Positions 6,599 through 14,620 of a DNA stretch of 27,787 nt are shown in pieces. The notes under the pieces were generated by a model. The model was not told the DNA's origin and did not search any database. It saw only the letters and a program-made list of their open reading frames with translations. The stretch spans positions 1 through 27,787 of the forward strand of contig DASTHV010000080.1 in NCBI GenBank assembly GCA_035718045.1. The letters run 5' to 3'. Positions within the stretch are counted from its first letter, which is position 1; the number at the start of each line of letters is the position of its first letter. Source of the DNA: DASTHV01 sp035718045 (lineage in GTDB: Bacteria > Patescibacteriota > Saccharimonadia > Saccharimonadales > UBA10212). Both the position numbers and the translations under genes were made by a program.

Positions 6599-6814
6599 TC
6601 GTCGGAGCACACGCCTGAGTCTCGTTTTGTTTGACGACAAAAGCTTCGACCTTAGGCTATGCCCCTCCTCCCAAAATTGCTTATCCTCAAGCAGTTTTGT
6701 TTAGTTTTAGACTAACAGACCCGCTTCTCTGTCCAGCCCTGCCTATTTTAACAAAAAATACAACTCCTTGTACGGAAAGAATAGCCTAAACTCGTATATA
6801 ATTATTGTTAAGAT
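6599..6814. other. Divergent intergenic region
   Basis: A 216-base gap between tRNA-Gln (minus) and the alpha/beta hydrolase operon (plus), the longest gene-free stretch here. It must hold promoters for both directions. A plus-strand -10 is visible near its right end. I could not identify a convincing tRNA promoter or any ORF. Confidence 0.6.
6797..6802 (+). promoter_or_regulatory. Predicted -10 box of the hydrolase/glycosyltransferase operon
   Basis: A perfect TATAAT ends 12 bases before the ATG at 6815, so transcription would start within about six bases of the start codon and the mRNA would be nearly leaderless. No good -35 hexamer sits at 16-18 bases upstream, and no Shine-Dalgarno precedes the ATG, which fits leaderless initiation. 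Confidence 0.45.
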
Positions 6815-7750
6815 ATGCCAAAAAAAGAGCCACCCGGGCCTGATGATTTTATAGTGCCATTAAATATGAATGGCCTAGAGGGGCGGATGCTTAAACTGCC
6901 CGCCAAGCAAAAAAACAAGTCGGAGATTTTATTTATTTATGGTCAACATTCAAGTTTGGAGCGCTGGTGGGGGTTAGGCCAGGTATTTAACCAATACGGC
7001 GCCGTGACCATGCCGGACCTGCCGGGTTTTGGCGGGATGACCAGTCTGTATAAAATCGGCAAGGATGCCAGCGTCGATAACCTGGCTGATTATTTGGCGG
7101 CCTTTTTTAAGCTAAAGTATCGTCGAAAAAGAGTCACGATTGCGGGCATGAGCCTAGGTTTCGTTGTGGTAACTCGGATGCTGCAAAAGTACCCGGAATT
7201 AACTAAAAACATCGATGGTTTAATAGCTATTGTTGGATTTGCTCACCACGATGACTTTATTTTTTCGCGCGGCCGGGCACGCTTTTATCGAATGGTTTCA
7301 GCTTTTTTCGCCCGCAAGTGGCCGGCGGCCTTTTTCCAGGGCATCTTCTTGCAACCATTTTATCTAAGGCGGGCCTATAAACACTCCCGCTTCGCTAAAG
7401 AAAAATTGTCTAAACTGTCCGGGGATGAATTTAAGCGGACGATGGATATGGAGATACAACTTTGGCGGATTAATGATCTTAGGACCCAAATGAAAACTAA
7501 CAATGAGATGTTTAAGCTCGATAACACCAAAATTCTTATCGACTTGCCGGTGTGGCACGTAGCATCAAAAAAAGATCGTTATTTTAACAATGCGCGGGCC
7601 GAGGAACACCTGAGGCAGATATTCAAAGACTACCAAATCATGTATACAAAAGATCCCAACCACGCTCCCACTATCATAGCCGACGTAAAAGCGGCCGCAC
7701 CGTTCGTACCACCCGAACTCCGGCGCCTTTTGAGGAAAAAGCGCCGCTAA
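6815..7750 (+). CDS. Alpha/beta hydrolase
   Basis: A 311-residue alpha/beta-hydrolase-fold protein. The nucleophile elbow is G111-M-S-L-G with S113; the acid is probably D254 (SKKDRYF) and the base H283 (DPNHAP). An MPDLPGFG segment at 67-74 is the usual strand/turn after the oxyanion region. The insert between about 145 and 235 is a helical, aromatic-rich lid (many Phe/Tyr/Arg), compatible with a lipid-like substrate. The C-terminus is strongly basic (RRLLRKKRR). No signal peptide is seen. It opens a plus-strand operon with two GT4 enzymes, so an acyl-ester or lipid substrate in glycolipid metabolism is plausible, but the substrate is not readable. Confidence 0.88.
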   Translation: MPKKEPPGPDDFIVPLNMNGLEGRMLKLPAKQKNKSEILFIYGQHSSLERWWGLGQVFNQYGAVTMPDLPGFGGMTSLYKIGKDASVDNLADYLAAFFKLKYRRKRVTIAGMSLGFVVVTRMLQKYPELTKNIDGLIAIVGFAHHDDFIFSRGRARFYRMVSAFFARKWPAAFFQGIFLQPFYLRRAYKHSRFAKEKLSKLSGDEFKRTMDMEIQLWRINDLRTQMKTNNEMFKLDNTKILIDLPVWHVASKKDRYFNNARAEEHLRQIFKDYQIMYTKDPNHAPTIIADVKAAAPFVPPELRRLLRKKRR

Positions 7751-7768
7751 TTGGTATACTGATAGATA

Positions 7769-9016
7769 ATGAAAATAGGTTTAGTTTGCCCCTACAATAT
7801 GCTGAATCGGCCAGGGGGCGTGCCACAGGTTGTAATGCATCTGTATAGCGGCCTTAAGAAAAAAGGCCACGATGTTCGGATAATTACCCAGCGTCCCTCC
7901 AGTTATAAGGGCGAAACGCCAAAGGATTATATTTTGTTTGGTACGACCCGGACATTTAAGGGTGGTTTTGGTACCGAGGGTAATTTTGGGATGCCGGCCG
8001 ACAGCGATGAAATTGCCCGCATACTCGAGCGGGAAAAATTTGACGTTATAAATTTTCATGAACCTTGGATGCCGATGCTGGCCTGGCAGATGGTCAAACA
8101 TTCCCAGGCGGCCCACGTCGGCACATTCCATGCCAACTTAATTGATACTGCCGCCGGCAAGTCGTGGACCAGCAGTATATTTACACCATACGGGCGGCCT
8201 TTGCTACGAAAAATGAATTTATTTACGGCTACATCACCGGCTTCATCCGGCATGCTTATCAACCGCGCTAATATGAAGTCGCCATATGAACGCCATCTAA
8301 TCGAAAACCTCAAGATTATTCCCTGCGGCGTGGAGTTGGCCGAGTATAAACCAGTCAAAAAGCGGAAACCGCTGAGCGGCCCTGGTACCAAGACAATAGT
8401 TTATATTGGCAGGCTGGAAAAACGTAAGGGTGTTGACTGGCTGATCGCCGCTTTCGCGGAGTTGGTTAAAGACATGCCGGAAGCTCACCTGATTATCGCT
8501 GGATCCGGCGTGCGGGCCAACCGCTTAAAACAGACAGTTAAGAATGAAAAGATTAAAAATATCAAGTTCCTTGGATATGTTACCGACGATAAGAAAAAGG
8601 AACTGCTAAGAAACGCTGAGCTGGCCTGCTTCCCTTCTCCGTACGGCGAAGGCCAAGGAATCGTACTTCTGGAAGCTATGGCCATGGGAACGCCTTTAGT
8701 TGTAGGCAATAATATGGGCTACGCCAGCGTAATGAAAGGCCGAGGGCGGATTGGATTGGTTGATCCGGAGTCAACCAGGGACTTTACTAACCGTCTGGCG
8801 GCCTTTTTGACTGATAACGAGCTTCGTAAACTGATGATTTCATGGGCTTTAAACGAGGTAAAGCAGTATGACTATCCAAAAATCGTCAACAAATACGAAG
8901 CCGCCTATAAGGAAGCCTACGATTTAAAAAATAAACCTACCGTGGTACACCCTGAGAAAGATGGCAAAAAACAACGAAAACTTATCGGTCGCCTTCTTAT
9001 TCGACGACACGCTTGA
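7769..9016 (+). CDS. GT4 glycosyltransferase, PimA-like
   Basis: A 415-residue GT-B enzyme resembling phosphatidylinositol mannosyltransferase (PimA). The N-terminus MKIGLVCPYNMLNRPGGVPQ contains the typical PGGV acceptor loop; HVGTFHA occurs at 116-122, IPCGVE at 184-189, YIGRLEKRKGVD at 212-223 and an intact EX7E (E294, E302) within GEGQGIVLLEAM. The C-terminal tail after residue 380 is basic, as in membrane-associated GT4 enzymes. It starts 18 bases after the hydrolase and its 3' end overlaps the next glycosyltransferase by 56 bases. It probably transfers a hexose to a lipid acceptor at the cytoplasmic membrane face; the inositol lipid of PimA itself should not be assumed. Confidence 0.88.
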   Translation: MKIGLVCPYNMLNRPGGVPQVVMHLYSGLKKKGHDVRIITQRPSSYKGETPKDYILFGTTRTFKGGFGTEGNFGMPADSDEIARILEREKFDVINFHEPWMPMLAWQMVKHSQAAHVGTFHANLIDTAAGKSWTSSIFTPYGRPLLRKMNLFTATSPASSGMLINRANMKSPYERHLIENLKIIPCGVELAEYKPVKKRKPLSGPGTKTIVYIGRLEKRKGVDWLIAAFAELVKDMPEAHLIIAGSGVRANRLKQTVKNEKIKNIKFLGYVTDDKKKELLRNAELACFPSPYGEGQGIVLLEAMAMGTPLVVGNNMGYASVMKGRGRIGLVDPESTRDFTNRLAAFLTDNELRKLMISWALNEVKQYDYPKIVNKYEAAYKEAYDLKNKPTVVHPEKDGKKQRKLIGRLLIRRHA

Positions 9017-10112
9017 TAGCAATGATGCTGTTGCTCAATACGTTAGGGCACTCGGCGCTTGGCTTAGTGACCAGGGCCACAATGTTCGTTACTTGGTCGG
9101 CGAGACCAAACTAAAAACTTGGTCTGGTGGTAAAATCTACAGTTTATCGAAGAATCAAAAAGTTTATTTTAACGGCAATAAGTTGTCGATGCCGTTACCG
9201 ACGCCCAGTAGCCGAATTCAATCGGCTCTTGCCAGTGGAGATTTGGATATCTTGCATGTCATGATGCCATATTCGCCCTTTCTGGCCCATAAGGCTATAA
9301 AATTAACCACAGCCGATGTCGTCATAGTAGGCACTTTTCATATTTTTCCGGCTGGCTGGCTAGCAGTCGCTGGCTCGAAAGTTCTGCGCTGGTGGTGCCG
9401 GCAAAGTCTTCAAAAGTTCAGTCAAGTAGTCAGTGTCAGCGCGGCCGCCGCCAGCTTCGCCGAATCCACCTTCAAGTTAGATACTAAAATCATTCCCAAT
9501 CCGGTTGACATTTCCAGATTCAAGTCCGGTTCGATTCCAAAACCCAAATGTCATATTGTCTTTTTGGGACGGTTGGTAAAACGAAAGGGCTGTATTTTAT
9601 TAGTGAAAGCTTTTGCCGAGCTGTTAAAGAATCAGCCAGAGGCCAAGCTAACTATTGCCGGCGATGGTCCGCAAAAAGCCAAACTCATGAGATTAGTCAA
9701 CCGGCTTGGAATCAGTCGGCAGGTAGATTTTCTGGGTCATATTGACGAGCGGATCAAGCCAGAAATCTTAGCCAGCGCCGATATCGCCTGTTTCCCATCG
9801 CTATACGGAGAAAGCTTTGGCATGGTATTAATCGAAGCTATGGCGGCTAACTGCGGAGTTGTTTTAGCTGGCGACAATCCTGGTTACAGGACAGTCCTAG
9901 CAGACCAGCCCGATCTTTTAGTAGACGTAAAAAACCAGCAGTTGTTCGCCAGTCGTCTAGAAGAGCTTCTGACGGATAAAATCAAGGCCAAAAGGCTCCA
10001 TGAATGGCAGCAGATCCATGTTCGACAATATGATATCAACGTAGTCGGATGTCAGATACTGGATGTTTATTATCAGGCGATTGCTAAAGCTGCCAAAAAC
10101 AGCCATAATTGA
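8961..10112 (+). CDS. GT4 glycosyltransferase, PimB/PimA-like (second of pair)
   Basis: A 383-residue GT-B enzyme. It has an N-terminal Rossmann domain starting AFLFDD, VGTFHIFP at 123-130, IPNPVDISRF at 178-187, FLGRLVKRKG at 201-210, and the catalytic-site EX7E motif (E284, E292) in GESFGMVLIEAMA. It is similar in architecture to the preceding gene but clearly divergent, as expected for consecutive transferases. The ATG at 8961 lies 56 bases inside the upstream gene and is preceded by GAGAAAG; no later start fits the family's N-terminal strand. A sequential two-sugar modification of one acceptor is a reasonable inference. Confidence 0.87.
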   Translation: MAKNNENLSVAFLFDDTLDSNDAVAQYVRALGAWLSDQGHNVRYLVGETKLKTWSGGKIYSLSKNQKVYFNGNKLSMPLPTPSSRIQSALASGDLDILHVMMPYSPFLAHKAIKLTTADVVIVGTFHIFPAGWLAVAGSKVLRWWCRQSLQKFSQVVSVSAAAASFAESTFKLDTKIIPNPVDISRFKSGSIPKPKCHIVFLGRLVKRKGCILLVKAFAELLKNQPEAKLTIAGDGPQKAKLMRLVNRLGISRQVDFLGHIDERIKPEILASADIACFPSLYGESFGMVLIEAMAANCGVVLAGDNPGYRTVLADQPDLLVDVKNQQLFASRLEELLTDKIKAKRLHEWQQIHVRQYDINVVGCQILDVYYQAIAKAAKNSHN

Positions 10113-10117
10113 AAACC

Positions 10118-11260
10118 ATGGACCCGAGACAAAAAGTCACTTTCACGATTACCAACCGAACGATTCTGCGGACGATTTTGTGGATATTGGCGACTATAAT
10201 TCTATATAAGTTCATTGGACATATTTCCCACGGTTTAACGCTTATATTCATTTCTTTCTTCCTAGCTCTGGCCTTAAATCCGGTGGTCGGTACCATGGGT
10301 CGGCGGCTAAGGATAAAAGGCCGGGCGTCTGCCACAGCCGCCGCCTATTTGCTGGTCTTAGCCATCCTAGCGGTATTTTTAGCCTTAGTTGTCCCGCCGC
10401 TGGTTCGCCAAACCAGAACCTTTATCAGTAATGTGCCCAATACTGTCCAAGATTTTCAAAATCAGAATTCCCGGCTGGCACAGAGCGCTAAACGCTATCA
10501 TCTAGATGAAAAAATCACCCAAAGTGCTAAGGATTTTGCCTCGCACTACAGCAATTTCGGCGGAACCCTACTTAATACCGGAAAGCGATTAATCGAAGCC
10601 ATTGCTTCTTTGTTCGCGGTCTTAGTGATGACTTTTATGATGTTGGTCGAAGGACCTCGCTGGCTGGATAAGTTCTGGGCGGTGGTGCCTGCTAAAAAAA
10701 GAGCCCATCATCAACGAATCGCTCAGCGGATGTATAAAGGAGTCAGTGGTTTTGTCAACGGTCAGGTTATCCTGGCAGTGGTAGCGGGCGTCTTTGCCTT
10801 TATAGCGCTTGAAGTGTTCAGCCGCATAACTAACGTGTCGGTTAACGCGGTGGCTTTGGCGGGAATCGTATCGGTGTTTGGGCTGATCCCTCTGTTCGGT
10901 AATCCGTTAGCGGCTATTGTTGTCATCCTTACCTGCTTAATAAACTCCGTCAGCCTGGGGCTAATTATGCTGATTTACTTCGTAGTTTATTTCTTTATCG
11001 AAAATCATACCTTTCAGCCATATATTCAATCCAGGCTTAATGAACTGACGCCGTTGACGGTTTTTGTCGCCGCGGTTTTAGGTATCGGCTTTGGCGGTCT
11101 ACTGGGCGCGATTATCGCTATTCCGGCGGCCAGCGCCGTTAAAATTTTGGTTGAAGACTATTTTGAAAGTCACGGCCAAACCGCCGAGCCCGTGAACACC
11201 GGCGCCACCGAGCATGATAAGTTAGTCTCCGGGCTGAAACCTAAGCCCGCATCCAAATAG
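10118..11260 (+). CDS. AI-2E/PerM family membrane transporter
   Basis: A 380-residue polytopic membrane protein of the AI-2E/PerM (UPF0118) family. It shows an N-terminal hydrophobic pair (about 15-55), a third segment near 70-95, a soluble region with PNTVQDFQ at about 110-160, and a C-terminal block of helices with GLIPLFGNP and the conserved LTPLTVFVAAVLGIGFGGLLGA signature. Family members export small molecules or act in Na+/H+ exchange; the substrate is unknown. The ATG at 10118 is preferred; a TTG at 10109 that overlaps the previous stop by four bases would add three residues. Its 3' end overlaps cysS tail to tail by 20 bases. Its place in the glycosyltransferase operon hints at exporting or supporting the same product. 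Confidence 0.88.
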   Translation: MDPRQKVTFTITNRTILRTILWILATIILYKFIGHISHGLTLIFISFFLALALNPVVGTMGRRLRIKGRASATAAAYLLVLAILAVFLALVVPPLVRQTRTFISNVPNTVQDFQNQNSRLAQSAKRYHLDEKITQSAKDFASHYSNFGGTLLNTGKRLIEAIASLFAVLVMTFMMLVEGPRWLDKFWAVVPAKKRAHHQRIAQRMYKGVSGFVNGQVILAVVAGVFAFIALEVFSRITNVSVNAVALAGIVSVFGLIPLFGNPLAAIVVILTCLINSVSLGLIMLIYFVVYFFIENHTFQPYIQSRLNELTPLTVFVAAVLGIGFGGLLGAIIAIPAASAVKILVEDYFESHGQTAEPVNTGATEHDKLVSGLKPKPASK

Positions 11261-12641
11261 AACCTTCTGGAGTGTCTTTGATTTCGATACCCAGGGTCTT
11301 TAATTGCTCGCGCAGCTGATCGGATTGGTCCCAGTCACCGGATTGGCGGGCTGTCTCACGCTGCTTGATTAGCTTTTTTTGGTCATCGGAAATATCTGCC
11401 CGCTCGCCCAGCTTCAAACCAAGGATTCGATCCAGCTCATTCAGAAGCTCAGAATTCGGAGCACCCTTATCTATTGCTTTACTTAAGTGAGCCAGTCCCT
11501 GGGCGGAATTTAAGTCGTCGTCCAAAGCAGCTAGTACGCTCTTTATTAACTGTTCCGCTTCCGACTGCCCGATCACCTCGGCCGCACCAGGCTGATGGAC
11601 AAGGTCGGCCCAGGCCTGCAATTGTTTAAGGAAGGTTTGAACGGCTCCCAGCGATTCCCACGTAAAATTCATTTGACTACGATAGTGCGCCTGCAAAAAA
11701 AGCAGACGCAGGGCTAATGGATCATAACCCCTACTCTTGATGTCCGCTAAAGTATAAAAGTTGGCGGCACTTTTAGCCATCCTCTGGTTATCAATCAGCA
11801 GGTATTCATTGTGCAGCCAATAGTTAGCCAGCCGATGGCCAAAAGCGGCTTCCGTCTGGGCAATTTCATTAGTGTGGTGGGTGCCGATTAGGTCGACCGC
11901 GCCGGTATGGATATCTATCGGGTCGCCCAAAGTAGCATGAATAATCGCTGAACACTCCAGATGCCAGCCAGGAAAACCCTCGCCCCATGGAGTCGACCAT
12001 TTCATGCTATGTCCAGCAAAGTGGCCGACGGTGAAAAACCAGACAGCAAAATCCTGGGGGTGATGTTTCTGGGAATCGGTGATAACTTCCGGTCGCGCGC
12101 CCACTTCTTTATCGGCCAGTCTCTGACCAGCCAATTTGCCGTAATCGATCAGTTTAGTCGTATCAAAATAAATAGCTTGGTCCGTTTGATAGGCGAAACC
12201 TTTTTGCAGCAAGATTTTGATAATTTCAATCTGTTGACTAATAAAGCTTGTGGCTCTGGCGTAGGTATCAAGTGATCCCTTGTAGCCGTTTGGCGGTAAA
12301 ATGTTCAGCTCGGATATATCACGTTTAAAGGCGTCAGTATAAAATTCGGCGACCTGACTGACGGATTTCCTTTCGACCGCCGCGCCTTTTTCTAATTTGT
12401 CCTGTCCGTCATCGGAATCGCCTGTCAGATGTCCGACGTCCGTAATATTCATAACGTGCTTTACGCTGTAGCCGCTGGCTTCTAACGCCCTTCGTAGCGT
12501 GTCATTAAAGACAGCATTCCGTAAATTGCCGACATGGTAATAGCTGTAAACGGTTGGACCGCAGGTGTATAACTTTAGGCAGTCCTTTTCTATCGGCTGG
12601 AATTCTTCGACTTGTCTAGTAAGGGTGTTATACAGCCTCAT
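11241..12641 (-). CDS. cysS: Cysteinyl-tRNA synthetase
   Basis: A 466-residue class I synthetase that charges tRNA-Cys. The catalytic zinc and substrate region is visible as Y-T-C27-G-P-T-V-Y, the HIGH equivalent H36-V-G-N, P-G-W-H-L-E-C230-S and H255/H256 in HHTNEIAQ. The KMSKS loop is R-M-A-K-S at 287-291, a diverged form. The C-terminal DALR-like helical region and the small tail (SGDWDQSDQLREQLK) are present, so the protein is full length. Start at ATG 12641 is chosen because a GGATAGGG ribosome binding site lies just before it; an ATG at 12665 lies deeper inside the upstream gene. It overlaps the DHH phosphoesterase gene by 14 bases and ends the dnaX-dnaB operon. Confidence 0.96.
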   Translation of the reverse strand: MRLYNTLTRQVEEFQPIEKDCLKLYTCGPTVYSYYHVGNLRNAVFNDTLRRALEASGYSVKHVMNITDVGHLTGDSDDGQDKLEKGAAVERKSVSQVAEFYTDAFKRDISELNILPPNGYKGSLDTYARATSFISQQIEIIKILLQKGFAYQTDQAIYFDTTKLIDYGKLAGQRLADKEVGARPEVITDSQKHHPQDFAVWFFTVGHFAGHSMKWSTPWGEGFPGWHLECSAIIHATLGDPIDIHTGAVDLIGTHHTNEIAQTEAAFGHRLANYWLHNEYLLIDNQRMAKSAANFYTLADIKSRGYDPLALRLLFLQAHYRSQMNFTWESLGAVQTFLKQLQAWADLVHQPGAAEVIGQSEAEQLIKSVLAALDDDLNSAQGLAHLSKAIDKGAPNSELLNELDRILGLKLGERADISDDQKKLIKQRETARQSGDWDQSDQLREQLKTLGIEIKDTPEGSIWMRA

Positions 12642-13656
12642 GAGCCCTATCCTTGCCAAATTCATCTAGCAGTTCTGTGGCGACTTTCAGGCACTCGGCT
12701 TTAATTTCTTCGTAGCTTCGGCCGTTCTGAATCTTAAAACCGGCAGCGTACGGGTGTCCGCCGCCCCCAAAGTGCTCAGCTAGCTTGTTGCCGATGCCGC
12801 GTCCGTAGTTACAGCGTATTTTAGCTGTGACTTTACCGTCCACGTAAATCTTAAAGGCGATCGCCGCCTCGACTTTTTTAGCCAGACGCATGTCGTCAAG
12901 CACCAGCATTGATGGATTATAGAGCGGGCTAAATTTATCAATCTCGTCTTGTGGGATCGTTATGCTGGCAATTCGGCCTTGGCTATGAAACTCTACCCTC
13001 TGCAATAACCGGCCTTTATAGTGCACCAGTTCGGGCTCGCGACGCATATTGTCGCGCCGGGCGTTTTCTAATTGGGCGAGTTCTACGCCGCCCTCTACTA
13101 GTTCGCCGATGATATGGATCGAGCGGGCGGTAGTGGCTTCTGAGGTCAAGCCCAAGCTATCACTTAAGATCGCCATGGCTGTTAGTTCTTTAGCTCGCTG
13201 ATTAAGGGGCCAATCGAGTTGGTTGGCAAGTTCATAAATTACCTCACCGGTGGCCACGGCCGGATGGTTACAGATAATTTTAGCGAAACTGATTGTCGGT
13301 TTAGTGGCGTGATGATCTATAACGATACTTGGTTTGGCTGCCAACCAGGCCTTAGTGCCGGATTTACTTAGCTGTTCAAGCAGAGTGTCACTGCTTGTGT
13401 CAACGATAATACTGAGGTCGAATTTAGTAGGCAGCTCGATTGATACTCGGTCGGACCCAGGCAGGTAGCTTAAATAGGACGGTAAATCAACGCCGCAATA
13501 GAGATAGGGTTTTTTACCCAGTTCGGCTAAAATCTCTTCTAAGACTAACGAGCTTGCGAGGCTGTCGGTGTCAGGATTATCCGCCTGGACGATCACAATA
13601 TCTTCAGCCCGTTCAATAGCTTCACGAATTTGGGTCGCTTGTTCGTATTCGGTCAT
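12628..13656 (-). CDS. DHH/DHHA1 phosphoesterase (NrnA/RecJ-like)
   Basis: A 342-residue protein of the DHH superfamily, close to NrnA, which degrades short oligoribonucleotides and dephosphorylates pAp. The DHH motif is D114-H115-H116 (VIDHHATKP), motif II contains D86 in IIVDTSSD, and the DHHA1 substrate-binding domain ends with G-G-G-G-H-P-Y-A-A-G. Motif I, normally HxNPDxD, reads A25-D-N-P-D29-T-D31, so the first metal-ligand His is missing. It is co-transcribed between recR and cysS and overlaps cysS by 14 bases. An oligoribonuclease role is the best guess; the altered motif makes its exact activity uncertain. Confidence 0.85.
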   Translation of the reverse strand: MTEYEQATQIREAIERAEDIVIVQADNPDTDSLASSLVLEEILAELGKKPYLYCGVDLPSYLSYLPGSDRVSIELPTKFDLSIIVDTSSDTLLEQLSKSGTKAWLAAKPSIVIDHHATKPTISFAKIICNHPAVATGEVIYELANQLDWPLNQRAKELTAMAILSDSLGLTSEATTARSIHIIGELVEGGVELAQLENARRDNMRREPELVHYKGRLLQRVEFHSQGRIASITIPQDEIDKFSPLYNPSMLVLDDMRLAKKVEAAIAFKIYVDGKVTAKIRCNYGRGIGNKLAEHFGGGGHPYAAGFKIQNGRSYEEIKAECLKVATELLDEFGKDRAHEAV

Positions 13657-13684
13657 TTGACCCTTATTGTAACACCTATGGCGT

Positions 13685-14293
13685 CTAAATTGACTGTCGA
13701 CCTTCTAGGGCGCGTGTCAGCGTAATTTGATCGGCATATTCTAAATCTACCCCCACTGGCAATCCGCGGGCTAAGCGCGTTACTTTGACCGGCCGCTTTC
13801 CAATCATCTGCATAATCAAAAGTGCGGTGCTTTCGCCTTCTACGCTGGCGTTGGTAGCCAAAACTAATTCCTTTACCTTATCGGTGTCTAGTCTGGCGAT
13901 TAGTTCGGCTATATGCAGTTGGTCTGGAGCGATATTATCAATAGGTGACACCAGACCTCCCAACACGTGATACGTCCCCTTGAAACTATTGGTCTTTTCT
14001 AGTGCGACTATATCAAAGGGGTCGGCGACAACTGCCACGAGCTGCTTATCGCGTTTCGGATCAGTATATAAGGGACTCAGTTTTTGGCCGACTTCAATTA
14101 AAGCAAAGGTCTTGGGGCAATAAGCGATTTTGGAGTGAAGCGAACGAAGCGAATCCGCCAGCTGTTCAGACTTGCGGCTGTCGGCGCGCAGTAAGTAATA
14201 GGCGTAACGCTCGGCGGTGCGGGGGCCGACGCCTGGTAATTGCCGGAGGTCATCAATTACTTCCTGTAACGGCTCGGGGATGACTGAATCCAT
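13685..14293 (-). CDS. recR: Recombination protein RecR
   Basis: A 202-residue RecR, which loads RecA with RecO/RecF at single-strand gaps. The helix-hairpin-helix L-P-G-V-G-P-R-T-A-E-R is at 19-29, the Toprim domain follows from about 85 (VAVVADPFDIVALE), and GTYHVLGGLVSPIDNIAP is the diagnostic RecR stretch. The segment preceding DPKRD should carry a four-cysteine zinc finger (CxxC...CxxC) but here only C59 remains; the other positions are Thr, Leu and Tyr. It lies directly after ybaB/ebfC, the widely conserved dnaX-ybaB-recR arrangement, here with dnaB and a membrane protein gene inserted. Confidence 0.95.
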   Translation of the reverse strand: MDSVIPEPLQEVIDDLRQLPGVGPRTAERYAYYLLRADSRKSEQLADSLRSLHSKIAYCPKTFALIEVGQKLSPLYTDPKRDKQLVAVVADPFDIVALEKTNSFKGTYHVLGGLVSPIDNIAPDQLHIAELIARLDTDKVKELVLATNASVEGESTALLIMQMIGKRPVKVTRLARGLPVGVDLEYADQITLTRALEGRQSI

Positions 14294-14303
14294 ACGGAAC
14301 GGG

Positions 14304-14597
14304 CTACATACCCAGATTGCCGAGCGAGCCCATTAACGGCTGCATTTTTTCGGCGGCTAACTTTTGACTTTGATTTATCGCTTCTTTTACAGCTTCTTCC
14401 AGCCAGCTTTCCAGCTGTCCAATATCTTCTAAATCCACGTATTCGGGATCGATATGGATACTTTTAATCTTCTGTTCGCCGCTTATTTCAACCGTAACGG
14501 CACCCTCGCCGGCTTCAACCGCGATGATTTCATTTTGCAGCTCTTTTTGCAGTTTACGGGCCTGCATCATGAGTTTGGCTTGGTCCATTCTGCTCAT
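14304..14597 (-). CDS. ybaB: YbaB/EbfC family nucleoid-associated protein
   Basis: A 97-residue YbaB/EbfC homologue, a small dimeric DNA-binding protein. The N-terminal helix MDQAKLMMQARKLQKELQ, the central strands (GAVTVEISGEQKIKSIHID) and the C-terminal helix ending KMQPLMGSLG match the family along its full length. A strong Shine-Dalgarno (GAGGAGGT) precedes the ATG at 14597, fixing the start over the in-frame Met at residue 4. It is followed 10 bases later by recR, a conserved pairing seen in most bacteria. Confidence 0.95.
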   Translation of the reverse strand: MSRMDQAKLMMQARKLQKELQNEIIAVEAGEGAVTVEISGEQKIKSIHIDPEYVDLEDIGQLESWLEEAVKEAINQSQKLAAEKMQPLMGSLGNLGM

Positions 14598-14620
14598 AGT
14601 ACCTCCTCTAGTGTTCCCTG

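Noticed and set aside
6519..6704. Plus-strand open frame across the tRNA region.
   Set aside because: It is read through the antisense of tRNA-Gln and its flank, has no ribosome binding site and no recognisable protein features.
11241..12641. CysRS pseudogene or paralogue because of RMAKS in place of KMSKS.
   Set aside because: All zinc ligands, the HIGH equivalent and the C-terminal domain are intact and the length is normal, so a functional but diverged CysRS is the simpler reading.
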